Shown here: piece by piece, positions 27,196 through 35,142 of the stretch
Position numbering within the stretch: the stretch's first letter is position 1
How the letters are laid out: every line of letters starts with the position of its first letter
DNA from: Comamonadaceae bacterium
GTDB taxonomy: Bacteria > Pseudomonadota > Gammaproteobacteria > Burkholderiales > Burkholderiaceae_C
Direction of reading: 5' to 3'
Length of the DNA: 64,000 nt
Assembly (NCBI GenBank): GCA_947442105.1
Contig: CANEVH010000003.1
Location: forward strand, 1 to 64,000
Made by a program: the position numbers and the translations under genes
Notes under the pieces: model-generated
Databases searched by the model: none
Told to the model about the DNA's origin: nothing
What the model saw: the letters and a program-made list of their open reading frames with translations, nothing else

Positions 27196-28161
27196 ATGCC
27201 TATTTTGACGCCTAAAAAAGCACTTATTTTGGGTGTGTCTGGACAGGATGGTGCGCTATTGGCGCGGCTGCTGCTGAACAAAGGGTACGTAGTTTTTGGT
27301 GGCACACGCGACGCCGAAACCAATAGTTTTCGCAATCTTGAGCGTTTGGGTATCCGCGACAGGGTGCAAACAGTCTCGGTGTCACTCATGGATTTTCGCA
27401 GTGTCATCCATGCTTTGTCGCGGGTGGCGCCGGACGAGATTTACAACCTGTCCGGGCAGAGTTCTGTGGGGCTTTCTTTCAATCAACCGGTTGAAACTTT
27501 TGAGAGCATTAGCGTTGCCACCTTGAATTTGTTGGAAGCCATCCGCTTTCTCAATCCAAAAATCCGTTTTTACAACGCGGGTTCAAGTGAGTGCTTTGGC
27601 AATACTTTGCAGCCTGCTATTGAAACCACCCCCATGCAGCCGCGCAGCCCCTATGCGGTCGCCAAATCGGCGGCGTTTTGGCACGTGGCCAATTACCGTG
27701 AAGGCTATGGCTTGCACTGCGCCTCCGGCATTTTGTTTAACCACGAGTCGCCGCTACGTCCTGCGCGGTTTGTCACGCAAAAAGTGGTGATGGCCGCGCG
27801 CCGCATTTCCCAAGGCAGCCAAGAGCTGCTGGAACTCGGTGATTTGTCGATTGTGCGTGACTGGGGCTGGGCCAGCGAGTATGTGGATGCCATGTGGCGC
27901 ATTCTTCAGCATCCAGACCCTGAAGATTTTGTGATTGCGACCGGCTACTCCTGCAGTTTGGAGTCGTTTGTTAGCGATATCTTTCAGCAAGTCGGCTTGG
28001 ACTGGCGACAATATGTCAAATTTAATGATACGTTTTCGCGACCCACCGATTTACTGCACAGTTCAGGCAACCCAGACAAAGCGCAAAGGCTATTGGGGTG
28101 GAAGGCTACTTCAATAGGGCCTGATATTGCTCGGAAATTGTTGGCAGAAGAATTGGACTAA
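27196..28161 (+). CDS. GDP-mannose 4,6-dehydratase-family NAD(P)-dependent sugar-nucleotide dehydratase
   Basis: 321 aa. Extended SDR fold: N-terminal dinucleotide motif GVSGQDGALLARLL, catalytic Ser/Thr region NAGSSECFGN and the YAVAK pair (Tyr and Lys). GILFNHESPLRPARFVTQK is characteristic of GDP-mannose 4,6-dehydratases, which make GDP-4-keto-6-deoxy-mannose for rhamnose- or fucose-type surface sugars. It is slightly shorter than typical Gmd (about 340-370 aa). It is isolated from any other polysaccharide gene and lies in AT-rich flanks, followed by a terminator hairpin. Likely horizontally acquired. Confidence 0.85.
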   Translation: MPILTPKKALILGVSGQDGALLARLLLNKGYVVFGGTRDAETNSFRNLERLGIRDRVQTVSVSLMDFRSVIHALSRVAPDEIYNLSGQSSVGLSFNQPVETFESISVATLNLLEAIRFLNPKIRFYNAGSSECFGNTLQPAIETTPMQPRSPYAVAKSAAFWHVANYREGYGLHCASGILFNHESPLRPARFVTQKVVMAARRISQGSQELLELGDLSIVRDWGWASEYVDAMWRILQHPDPEDFVIATGYSCSLESFVSDIFQQVGLDWRQYVKFNDTFSRPTDLLHSSGNPDKAQRLLGWKATSIGPDIARKLLAEELD

Positions 28162-28181
28162 ATCTATATATCTGTAGTCTG

Positions 28182-28217
28182 CCTGTATGCTCTGCATTTA
28201 CAGGTGCTTGTTTTTTT
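28182..28217 (+). terminator. Probable intrinsic terminator after the GDP-mannose dehydratase gene
   Basis: CCTGTA (28182-28187) pairs with TACAGG (28199-28204), extended inward by TGC/GCA with a small bulge, and is followed by a run of seven T at 28211-28217. It is 20 nt after the stop codon. Confidence 0.6.
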
Positions 28218-28524
28218 GAGTTTAGGTGGCATCCACCCCATCTCCCATAATTTATAAGCCGCCATTCATTTTTGAAAAACCAAGATATGGCGTGTTTAAG
28301 CATATTGAAGTATTGATGGCGCTGCCGACCCATCTTGCGCTAGTTTTTCTTGATAAACAGTCGGATACAGTTGATTTATTTACTCGGTTTTCCCCACGGC
28401 GTTTGGCTTTTTTCTGCATTCCGGGACTACATGCTTCAGCATAACTTTTGTTCAATCGCTGGCTGCTCACCAAAAGAAGCGGTATCTTGAACGGTGCACG
28501 GCGCGCGGGCATGGGAGGCCCGCC
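28218..28524. other. AT-rich intergenic stretch, no gene seen
   Basis: Low-GC DNA between the terminator and the end of the 2OG oxygenase gene. A short overlapping frame exists on each strand (28226-28444 plus, 28252-28512 minus), neither with a recognisable family, start signal or typical codon use. Confidence 0.5.
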
Positions 28525-29319
28525 TTACAGGCCGCCGTACATCACATTCACCCGCGCCACATATTTCGACACATTGCCCGTGACGCGGCAGCCCTCGTGG
28601 ACCACCGAGTCCAAGTCAAAGCCATGGCGAAAAAACAGTGCCGCGCCTTTGACTGGCGCCACATCCACCTGCAAGCCTTGCGGGCCAAACAGGCGCGTGC
28701 TGCCGCCCTGTACGCCGTCCGCCGGGCCATTGAGGTAGAGCAGCATGGTCAGGCCCGAGCGCAGGCTGGACGGCCATTCCTCCATGGTGCTGCGGTCGGC
28801 GCTGAGGCTGTATCCGGGCCAGTTGCCGTCGGTGTGGCGGTTGAACACGTCGTTGGCGTCGTAGCGGTACATGTTCAAACGGCGGCTGAACGCCGGAAAC
28901 AGCGGCGCACCGTGCAACACCGGCGGCAGCAAATGGGCGATGCGGGCAAACATAGGCGCCATGAGCGCTTCGTCCGCCACCCAATGCACCGATTTGTTCA
29001 TGCGCATGCCCGGGGGCGTGGCAATGCCGGGCGCTTCGTCGCGGTAGCCCAGTTGCTCGGTGGCGGCCACGATGGCGTCTGCCTCAGAAGGGGTTACCAC
29101 CTGGTCAATCACAAAGGCCAGCAGGCCACCGAGTTCAATGTCATGGCGCAGGGGACGCAACGACGGCTGTTCGTGGAGTTCCAGGGCGGCGGGCGGGGAA
29201 TCGAAAGCATGCACCGGCGTCATAGGCACCACGCCGCCCATGGGCAGCGAACCCGGCAGATGCGCCACCGCATGGTGGCCGGGCCAGGTGGTGCCTAGGT
29301 TTGTGGCGGCGCTCACCAT
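28525..29319 (-). CDS. 2-oxoglutarate/Fe(II)-dependent oxygenase, prolyl 4-hydroxylase-like
   Basis: 264 aa. The double-stranded beta-helix is marked by the Fe(II) facial triad HTD (in FNRHTDGNWPG) and the distal His in SVVHEG, with an Arg nearby for 2-oxoglutarate. The first ~60 residues are of low conservation, so a later start is possible. The gene overlaps the upstream VOC gene by 7 nt, so it is probably the last gene of the GMC/cytochrome/glyoxalase run. The hydroxylated substrate is unknown. Confidence 0.82.
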   Translation of the reverse strand: MVSAATNLGTTWPGHHAVAHLPGSLPMGGVVPMTPVHAFDSPPAALELHEQPSLRPLRHDIELGGLLAFVIDQVVTPSEADAIVAATEQLGYRDEAPGIATPPGMRMNKSVHWVADEALMAPMFARIAHLLPPVLHGAPLFPAFSRRLNMYRYDANDVFNRHTDGNWPGYSLSADRSTMEEWPSSLRSGLTMLLYLNGPADGVQGGSTRLFGPQGLQVDVAPVKGAALFFRHGFDLDSVVHEGCRVTGNVSKYVARVNVMYGGL

Positions 29320-29732
29320 GTGCCGATATTGGGCATGGACACCCAGGGTTGGGCCGGTGGCAGCGGCCCGCCGCGTTGCAGCAGCTCAATAGAAATCTGG
29401 TCGGGCGAGCGCACAAAGGCCATATAGCCGTCACGTGGCGGGCGCACGATGGCCACGCCGTGCGCTTGTAGGCGCGCGCAGGTGGCATAAATATCGTCCA
29501 CTGCATAGGCCAGGTGGCCAAAATTGCGCCCGCCGGTGTAGGTTTCCGGGTCCCAGTTGTAGGTCAGCTCCACCTGCGCGCTTTGGTTGCCGGGCGCGGC
29601 CAGAAAGGCGAGTGTGAAGCGCCCATGCGGCACCTCGCGCACGCTCAGCACCTCCAAACCCAGCGCGTCGCGGTAAAAGCGCAGCGAGGCGTCGAGGTCG
29701 GTCACCCGGACCATGGTGTGTAAATACTGCAT
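29313..29732 (-). CDS. Lactoylglutathione lyase-like VOC protein
   Basis: 139 aa of glyoxalase I type. All four metal ligands are in place: H5 (LHTMVRV), Glu in QVELTYN, His in FGHLAYAV and Glu in ISIELLQR. That is the Ni/Co-type bacterial GloA layout. A second, larger GloA is encoded two genes upstream, so this copy may act on another substrate. Ten nt after the cytochrome c gene. Confidence 0.85.
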   Translation of the reverse strand: MQYLHTMVRVTDLDASLRFYRDALGLEVLSVREVPHGRFTLAFLAAPGNQSAQVELTYNWDPETYTGGRNFGHLAYAVDDIYATCARLQAHGVAIVRPPRDGYMAFVRSPDQISIELLQRGGPLPPAQPWVSMPNIGTW

Positions 29733-29742
29733 GGGGGGCGTG

Positions 29743-30078
29743 TTATTTGAGGCCTAGCACCCAGGCGGCCAGTTTTTTGGCGTCGGCCTCAGAGAGCTTG
29801 GGGTGCGCGGGCATGGGCAGTTCGCCCCATTTGCCTACGCTGCCGTTGCGGATGCTTTGCACCAAGGCAGCTTGCGCGTCGGCCTGACCAGCGTACTTGG
29901 CCGCCACGTCCTTGTAAGCGGGCCCCACCAGCTTGGTGCCCACGGCGTGGCAGCCCAGACAATTGTTTTTGCGTGCCAGTGCCTCATTGGCCTGCGCCTG
30001 CATGGCTAGCAAGGCAAAGCCAAGCAGCAAGGCAGCTTTACCCAGTACGCCAGCGCATGCGAAAGACAAGTTGCGCAT
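29743..30078 (-). CDS. Class I c-type cytochrome (c551/c552-like)
   Basis: 111 aa. Signal peptide (AALLLGFALLAMQAQA), one haem c attachment motif CLGCH near residue 40, and a distal axial Met in ELPMPAHP followed by the C-terminal helix KKLAAWVLGLK. Periplasmic electron carrier. Its position in one run with a GMC flavoprotein and its small subunit suggests that it could accept electrons from that dehydrogenase, which lacks its own cytochrome subunit here. Confidence 0.9.
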   Translation of the reverse strand: MRNLSFACAGVLGKAALLLGFALLAMQAQANEALARKNNCLGCHAVGTKLVGPAYKDVAAKYAGQADAQAALVQSIRNGSVGKWGELPMPAHPKLSEADAKKLAAWVLGLK

Positions 30079-30082
30079 GGCT

Positions 30083-30619
30083 TTAGCGTCCCAGGTTTTT
30101 CAGGCGGGCGGGTTCGACGATCTCGATCCAATAGCCATCAGGGTCTTTGATAAAGGCCACGTCTTTCATCTTGCCTTGGTCGGGGCGCTTCACGAAGCTG
30201 ACTTGGTTTTGGTCAAACCAAGCGGTAGCCGCGTCCAGGTCGGGCACCGAAAAGCAAATATGGCCAAAGCCCTGGGGCTGCGCGTTGCCATCGTGGTATT
30301 TGAAGTCGGGGTCGGCTTCGGTGCCCCAGTTGTGGGTCAGCTCCAAAATGCCGCGCTGGGCAAAGGTCCAGGCGGTGCGCTCGCCCACGTCCTCGGGTGC
30401 GCTTTCGCCCTCGGTCTCGCGGTGCAAGAAGTAGAGCGAAAACTTCATTTCCGGGAAGTCAAGCTTGCGCAGCACGCGCATGCCCATCACCCCGGTGTAA
30501 AAGGCCAGCGACACCGCCGGGTCCTTGACGCGCAGCATGGAGTGGTTGAAGACAAAACCGCGTGTGGCGTCGGGCACTGCGGGGCTGACGCCGGGGTAGC
30601 TCTCGGTGGAAAAGCGCAT
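30083..30619 (-). CDS. gloA: Glyoxalase I (lactoylglutathione lyase)
   Basis: 178 aa, the longer Zn-type (eukaryote/Pseudomonas-like) form. Motifs: FNHSMLRVKDPAVSLAFYTG at the N-terminus with the ligand His, LELTHNWGTE with Glu, QGFGHICFSV with His, and YWIEIVEP with Glu. It isomerises the methylglyoxal-glutathione hemithioacetal to S-lactoylglutathione. Ends 4 nt before the cytochrome c gene. Confidence 0.92.
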   Translation of the reverse strand: MRFSTESYPGVSPAVPDATRGFVFNHSMLRVKDPAVSLAFYTGVMGMRVLRKLDFPEMKFSLYFLHRETEGESAPEDVGERTAWTFAQRGILELTHNWGTEADPDFKYHDGNAQPQGFGHICFSVPDLDAATAWFDQNQVSFVKRPDQGKMKDVAFIKDPDGYWIEIVEPARLKNLGR

Positions 30620-30661
30620 GAAAAAAAGTTCTTTCGCGTTGAAATAAAGGCTCGCGGAATC

Positions 30662-30693
30662 CCCGTCCGCTGCCTGGGAAAGCAGCGGACGGG
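30662..30693. other. Perfect 12-bp inverted repeat between the RHH gene and gloA
   Basis: CCCGTCCGCTGC (30662-30673), 8-nt loop, GCAGCGGACGGG (30682-30693). It lies in the 92-nt gap between the two genes. A T-tract is absent in the direction of transcription. It may partly terminate or stabilise the operon message, separating dehydrogenase and glyoxalase parts. Confidence 0.6.
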
Positions 30694-30711
30694 TTGCGAT
30701 GGGAAATGCAA

Positions 30712-31083
30712 TTACCTGCCCACCGCCGCCACGGCCTTTGGGGCCATGTCAAGCGCTTGCGCGCGGTTGGGAATGCTCATGATGTTGGCCGCCGGTAGCG
30801 CCTGCTGTCGCTCGGTGTTGATCACGCAGCGGCGCAGGTAGCGCATGCTGGTGACCCGCAGGAAGGAAGCGAAGTTGGGCACCTCGCCCCGGTGCGCCAG
30901 TATCTCGTCGTGGAACTTGGAGATCAGCGCATTGGTGGTGCAACCCTCTTCCTCGGCCATTTCGGCCAGGATGTCCCACACCATGTTCTCCAGGCGCAAG
31001 CTGGTGAGCACATTGCGAATGCGCACCGTGCGGGAGCGCTGCTCGTACTGGATGGGGTCGGCCTTGACGAAATATTCACACAT
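30712..31083 (-). CDS. Ribbon-helix-helix domain protein
   Basis: 123 aa from ATG 31083 (MCEYFVKADPIQYEQRSRTV). The RTVRIRNVLTSLRLENMVWDIL segment followed by an amphipathic helix matches the RHH_4-type predicted DNA-binding proteins; a basic beta-strand pairs in the dimer to contact the major groove. It lies 29 nt downstream of the GMC dehydrogenase gene and could be the local regulator. Confidence 0.8.
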   Translation of the reverse strand: MCEYFVKADPIQYEQRSRTVRIRNVLTSLRLENMVWDILAEMAEEEGCTTNALISKFHDEILAHRGEVPNFASFLRVTSMRYLRRCVINTERQQALPAANIMSIPNRAQALDMAPKAVAAVGR

Positions 31084-31112
31084 GGGTGGCTCCAAGTTCA
31101 GACAAGCAGATA

Positions 31113-32681
31113 TTAAATGGCGCGCTCGGTCATTTGCTTGGCGATGTAGTCCGCCTGGCGAATGGCCAAAGTCACGATGGTGAGCGTGGGGTTTTCCGCG
31201 CCGCCGGTGGTGAACTGGCTGCCGTCGCTGATGAACAGGTTGGGGATGTCGTGCGTCTGGCCCCATTTGTTCACCACACCGTCTTGCGGCCGCGCGCTCA
31301 TGCGGCTGGTGCCCATGTTGTGCGTGGACGGATAGGGTGGCGTGCGGAAGGTTTTGATCGCACCAGCCGCTTGGTAAATGCGCTCGCCCTGGGTGAAGGC
31401 ATGGTTGCGCATGGCGATGTCGTTGTCGTGGTCATCAAAGTGCACATTGGGGATGTAGTTGCCCCATTGGTCTTTGGCGTCGGTGTTGAGCGTGACGCGG
31501 TTGCCTTCGCGTGGCATGTCTTCGCCCACCAGCCACATGCCGGCCAGGTTGGTGTAGTGGTCCATCCACCACGAGAAGTCGGAACCCCAGCCGCCCGGGT
31601 TCAGGAAGGCGGCCATGAAAGGCACGCCCAGGCTCAGGGTCTCTAACTCGTAGCCACCCACAAATCCGCGGCTAGGGTTGTGCGCGGCTTCGTCGCGCAC
31701 GATACCGGCCATGGTGGTACCACGGTACATGTGCACCGGGTTTTTGAATGCGGCGTAGACCGAGCCAGTCATGTGGCGCATGTAGTTGCGGCCCACCTGG
31801 CCCGAGGAGTTGGCCAAGCCGTCTTTGAACATGCTTGAGGCCGACAGCAGCAGCAGACGGGGAGTTTCGATTGAGTTGCCGGCCACACACACGATGCGGG
31901 CTTTCTGGCGCTGCTCTTTGCCGTCTTTGTCAAAGTACATCACGCCGGTGACTTTGCCGGAGGCGTTGTGCTCGATGCGCGTCACATGCGACTGGGGGCG
32001 AATCTCAAAGTTACCAGTGGCCTCGGCCTTGGGAATTTCGGTGTACAGCGTGGACCACTTGGCGCCGCTCTTGCAGCCCTGGAAACAAAAGCCCAGCTGC
32101 ATGCAGCGGCCACGGCCATCGCGCGGCTGGCTGTTGATGGCCATATTGCCGGTGTGTACCTCTTTGTAGCCCAGCTTGGTGGCACCCGCGTGCATGACCT
32201 TGAAGTTGTTGTTGCCGGGCAGGCCGGGAATGCCGTTGGTACGCGTCACGCCCATTTTGTATTCGGCCTTGGCGTAGTAAGGCTCCAGGTCTTTGAGGGT
32301 GATGGGCCAGTCCAGCAGGTTGGCGCCCTTGACTTCGCCGTAGACCGACTTGGTGCGGAACTCGTGCTCTTGGAAGCGCAGCGAAGCGCCCGCCCAGTGG
32401 GTGGTGGTGCCGCCCACGGTTTTGCAAATCCAGGCGGGCAGGCCAGCAAAGTCTTTGGCCACGCGCCAAGAGCCGGAGGTGGAGCGCTTGTCCAACCAAG
32501 CCAGTTGGCTGAAGGACTTCCACTCGTCGTTGATGAAGGTCGCTTGCGACTGCAGCGCGCCCGCCTCCAACACCACGACCTTGATGCCTTTTTGGCACAG
32601 CTCGTTGGCCAGGGTGCCGCCGCCTGCGCCGGAACCGATGATGAGGACGACGGAGTCGTCAGAAAAATCAAATTTCGCCAT
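31113..32681 (-). CDS. GMC-family FAD oxidoreductase, large subunit of a membrane-associated dehydrogenase
   Basis: 522 aa, ATG preceded by GGAG. FAD-binding GSGAGGG at residues 16-22, GMC C-terminal signatures STHNMGTSRM and NPTLTIVTLAIRQADYI with the catalytic His/Asn region. It carries no export signal of its own. With the Tat-tagged subunit 3-like protein immediately upstream it forms the gluconate/sorbitol dehydrogenase-type pair, in which the flavoprotein is carried to the periplasm by its partner and reduces a cytochrome. The alcohol or sugar substrate is unknown. Confidence 0.88.
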   Translation of the reverse strand: MAKFDFSDDSVVLIIGSGAGGGTLANELCQKGIKVVVLEAGALQSQATFINDEWKSFSQLAWLDKRSTSGSWRVAKDFAGLPAWICKTVGGTTTHWAGASLRFQEHEFRTKSVYGEVKGANLLDWPITLKDLEPYYAKAEYKMGVTRTNGIPGLPGNNNFKVMHAGATKLGYKEVHTGNMAINSQPRDGRGRCMQLGFCFQGCKSGAKWSTLYTEIPKAEATGNFEIRPQSHVTRIEHNASGKVTGVMYFDKDGKEQRQKARIVCVAGNSIETPRLLLLSASSMFKDGLANSSGQVGRNYMRHMTGSVYAAFKNPVHMYRGTTMAGIVRDEAAHNPSRGFVGGYELETLSLGVPFMAAFLNPGGWGSDFSWWMDHYTNLAGMWLVGEDMPREGNRVTLNTDAKDQWGNYIPNVHFDDHDNDIAMRNHAFTQGERIYQAAGAIKTFRTPPYPSTHNMGTSRMSARPQDGVVNKWGQTHDIPNLFISDGSQFTTGGAENPTLTIVTLAIRQADYIAKQMTERAI

Positions 32682-32711
32682 GTTGTATCTCCGGTATTTT
32701 TATGAAACGAC

Positions 32712-33341
32712 TCAGCCCATGTAGGGCTTGGGGCTGGCTTCGAGCGAGGGCGTGGGCAGCCACTTCAGGTCCTGGAAGCCACGGGTGATGTAGCCACCTT
32801 TTTCCCAGGCCGAGCCGGGGTAGCCAAACACCGCGTAGGCCATGTCGTTGTCGTACAGCGAGGTAATGCACTGGCCGCGCACCGTGCCAAAGAAGGCGGT
32901 GCCTTCCATGCTGCGCACAATCTCTTCCCGTTTTTTGGCGTTGGCTTTGCCGAAGTCGCCACCGGCAGACTTGTTGAGCCAGGCAATGCCGTCTTGCAGC
33001 AACTTGGCCGAGTCGGCGCTGCCTGCGGCGGCGCCATCCAGGTCTTTGGCCAACAGGGCGTAGACGGCGTCGGGCAGCTTCTCGTGCGGGTACAGGGTGC
33101 GGCCCATGGCCATCAGGGTTTTGCCCTCGGCGGTAGAGAGCTTCTTCAGCTCCAGCGCCCAGGCGCTTGACGGTGCCAGACCGGCCAGCAAGGTGCCGGT
33201 AGCCAGCGAGCCGAACAACAGGCCGGAGCCCTTGAGAAATTCACGCCGCGCCAGCGGCAAGTTGACCTTGCGGACCACGCCGCTGTCTTCGTCGCAACCC
33301 GCAACTTCTGCACTGTCTTGGGCTATGGAAATGACACGCAT
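32712..33341 (-). CDS. Gluconate 2-dehydrogenase subunit 3-family protein with Tat signal
   Basis: 209 aa; GGAG nine nt before the ATG. A twin-arginine signal (ARREFLKGSGLLFGS then a hydrophobic core LATGTLLAGLA) exports the folded complex. The remainder is the DUF5987/Gluconate_2-dh3-type helical subunit. Thirty nt upstream of its GMC partner, first gene of the run. Confidence 0.88.
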   Translation of the reverse strand: MRVISIAQDSAEVAGCDEDSGVVRKVNLPLARREFLKGSGLLFGSLATGTLLAGLAPSSAWALELKKLSTAEGKTLMAMGRTLYPHEKLPDAVYALLAKDLDGAAAGSADSAKLLQDGIAWLNKSAGGDFGKANAKKREEIVRSMEGTAFFGTVRGQCITSLYDNDMAYAVFGYPGSAWEKGGYITRGFQDLKWLPTPSLEASPKPYMG

Positions 33342-33515
33342 ATTTTTGTCTCCGGTGGGTTAGTCGCATCTGCCCAGATGTGTGCAGATCCGGAGCAAAG
33401 TATCTGCCCCAGCGCACCACTTTGGGTGATAGCTGACTACCTACAGGGAAAACCCTCGACGCACGCCCTGGGTTCTGCGTCAAAACAGGGCGGGTGTCAG
33501 GCCTGCGCTGCGGGG

Positions 33516-33539
33516 CTTAGGCCGCTCAGGCTGCCTAAG
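33516..33539 (-). terminator. Possible terminator hairpin at the end of the defence operon
   Basis: CTTAGGC (33516-33522) pairs with GCCTAAG (33533-33539) across a 10-nt loop and overlaps the hsdM stop codon. There is no T-tract, so an intrinsic terminator is only possible. Confidence 0.35.
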
Positions 33540-35142
33540 GCAGCGGTCTTAATCCCAGCTCCAACAAAAAGGCGTTGTGCTTGCGCTTGGCGGCGTCTAT
33601 GACTTGCTTGATCTCGACCAAGGCCTCATGCGTAGCGTCCAGGCTGATTTCCGCCTCTCCCACTGCGGTGCTGATGTAGCGCGAGATATTGAGGTTGAAA
33701 TCGTTCTTCTCAATCTCGGCCATGTCCACGCGACGCGCGTAGCGCGCCTCCGGCTCGCGGAACTGGTAGGTATGGATGATTTTGTCAATGTGCTCGGGCA
33801 AGAGCTGGTTTTGGCGTTTGCCTTTGACAAAGTGCTCGGCGGCGTTGATGAACAACACATCGTCTGGCTTCTTGCACTTTTTGAGCACCAAGATGCACAC
33901 CGGAATGCCGGTGGAGTAAAACAGATTCGATGGCAGGCCAATCACGGTGTCAATGTGCCCGTCTTTGAGCAGCTTGGTGCGAATGCGCTCTTCCGCCCCG
34001 CCCCTAAACAACACGCCGTGCGGCAAGATGATGGCCATCACGCCCTCGTCTTTGAGGAAGTGAAAACCGTGCAGCAAAAACGCAAAGTCCGCCGCCGACT
34101 TAGGCGCCAAGCCGTGGTTTTTAAAGCGCACATCGTCCGCCATGGCCTCGCTGGCATCCCAGCGCAGGCTAAACGGCGGGTTGGCCACGATGGCATCAAA
34201 CGATGGCTTTTTGGCGGGGTTCAGCTCGCGCAGCTTGTCCCATTCGTTGGTCAGCGTGTCGCCGTGGAAGATTTCAAACTCGGTGTCCTTCACCCCGTGC
34301 AGCAGCATGTTCATGCGCGCCAGGTTGTAGGTGGTGATGTTTTTTTCTTGGCCGTAAATCTTGCCAATGCCGTGCGGCCCCATGCGTTTGCGCACGTTCA
34401 GCAGCAGCGAGCCCGAGCCACAGGCAAAGTCCATCACGCTCTCCAGCCGTTGCTTGTGCCCGGTCTTGGGCTCTTGGCTGTCTAGCGTGACGATGGTGGA
34501 CAAAATGTCCGATATTTGCTGTGGCGTGTAAAACTCGCCCGCCTTTTTGCCCGAGCCTGCGGCGAACTGGCCAATCAGGTATTCGTAGGCATCGCCCAGC
34601 GCGTCAATGTGGGTTGAAAAATCAGCCAAGCCTTCGGCAATTTTTTGAATGACAGTGCAGAGCACCGCGTTGCGCTCGCTGTAACCCTTGCCCAACTTGC
34701 TTGAACCCAAATCAATCTCAGAAAACAAGCCCGCAAACGTGCTCTCAAAAGATTCGTTTTCGATGTACTTGAACCCTGCTTGCAAGGTATGCAGCAACTC
34801 GCCGTTCTGCGTGCGCGCCATGTGGGCCACGCTGCTCCACAAGTGCGCTGGCTGAATGACGTAATGCACCTTACGGCGCATTTGCTTCTCGAACGTGGGC
34901 ACATCTGCGGCGTTCGCGGCATACCAAACCGCCAGCGGCACTTGCTTGGCGTCAGCGTCTACTTTGGGGTAATCAGCGCCCAGCTCTTTTTGTGCGGCGG
35001 CCTCGTAGTTGTCGGACAGGTAGCGCAAGAACAGGAAGGACAGCATGTAGTCCCGAAAGTCGTCCGCGTCCATCGCACCGCGCAGCTGGTCGGCAATGGC
35101 CCACAGCGTCTTGCCCAGTTGTTTTTGGTTTTGTTCGGTCAT
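33535..35142 (-). CDS. hsdM: Type I restriction-modification DNA methyltransferase subunit (M)
   Basis: 535 aa. HsdM N-terminal helical domain (LGKTLWAIADQLRGAMDADD), then the N6-adenine methylase fold with AdoMet motif I DFACGSGSLLLNVR and catalytic motif IV NPPFS. It forms M2S with HsdS to protect host DNA and M2R2S with HsdR to restrict. It is the last gene of the operon and overlaps the DUF1016 nuclease gene by 4 nt; the matching hsdS and hsdR genes lie about 4 kb and 9 kb upstream on the same strand, an unusually dispersed arrangement. Confidence 0.93.
   Translation of the reverse strand: MTEQNQKQLGKTLWAIADQLRGAMDADDFRDYMLSFLFLRYLSDNYEAAAQKELGADYPKVDADAKQVPLAVWYAANAADVPTFEKQMRRKVHYVIQPAHLWSSVAHMARTQNGELLHTLQAGFKYIENESFESTFAGLFSEIDLGSSKLGKGYSERNAVLCTVIQKIAEGLADFSTHIDALGDAYEYLIGQFAAGSGKKAGEFYTPQQISDILSTIVTLDSQEPKTGHKQRLESVMDFACGSGSLLLNVRKRMGPHGIGKIYGQEKNITTYNLARMNMLLHGVKDTEFEIFHGDTLTNEWDKLRELNPAKKPSFDAIVANPPFSLRWDASEAMADDVRFKNHGLAPKSAADFAFLLHGFHFLKDEGVMAIILPHGVLFRGGAEERIRTKLLKDGHIDTVIGLPSNLFYSTGIPVCILVLKKCKKPDDVLFINAAEHFVKGKRQNQLLPEHIDKIIHTYQFREPEARYARRVDMAEIEKNDFNLNISRYISTAVGEAEISLDATHEALVEIKQVIDAAKRKHNAFLLELGLRPLP

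Noticed and set aside
28252..28512. 86-codon minus-strand frame with a basic stretch (QKKAKRRGENRVN), considered as a transposase fragment
   Set aside because: Too short and no consistent match to any transposase signature or terminal inverted repeats.
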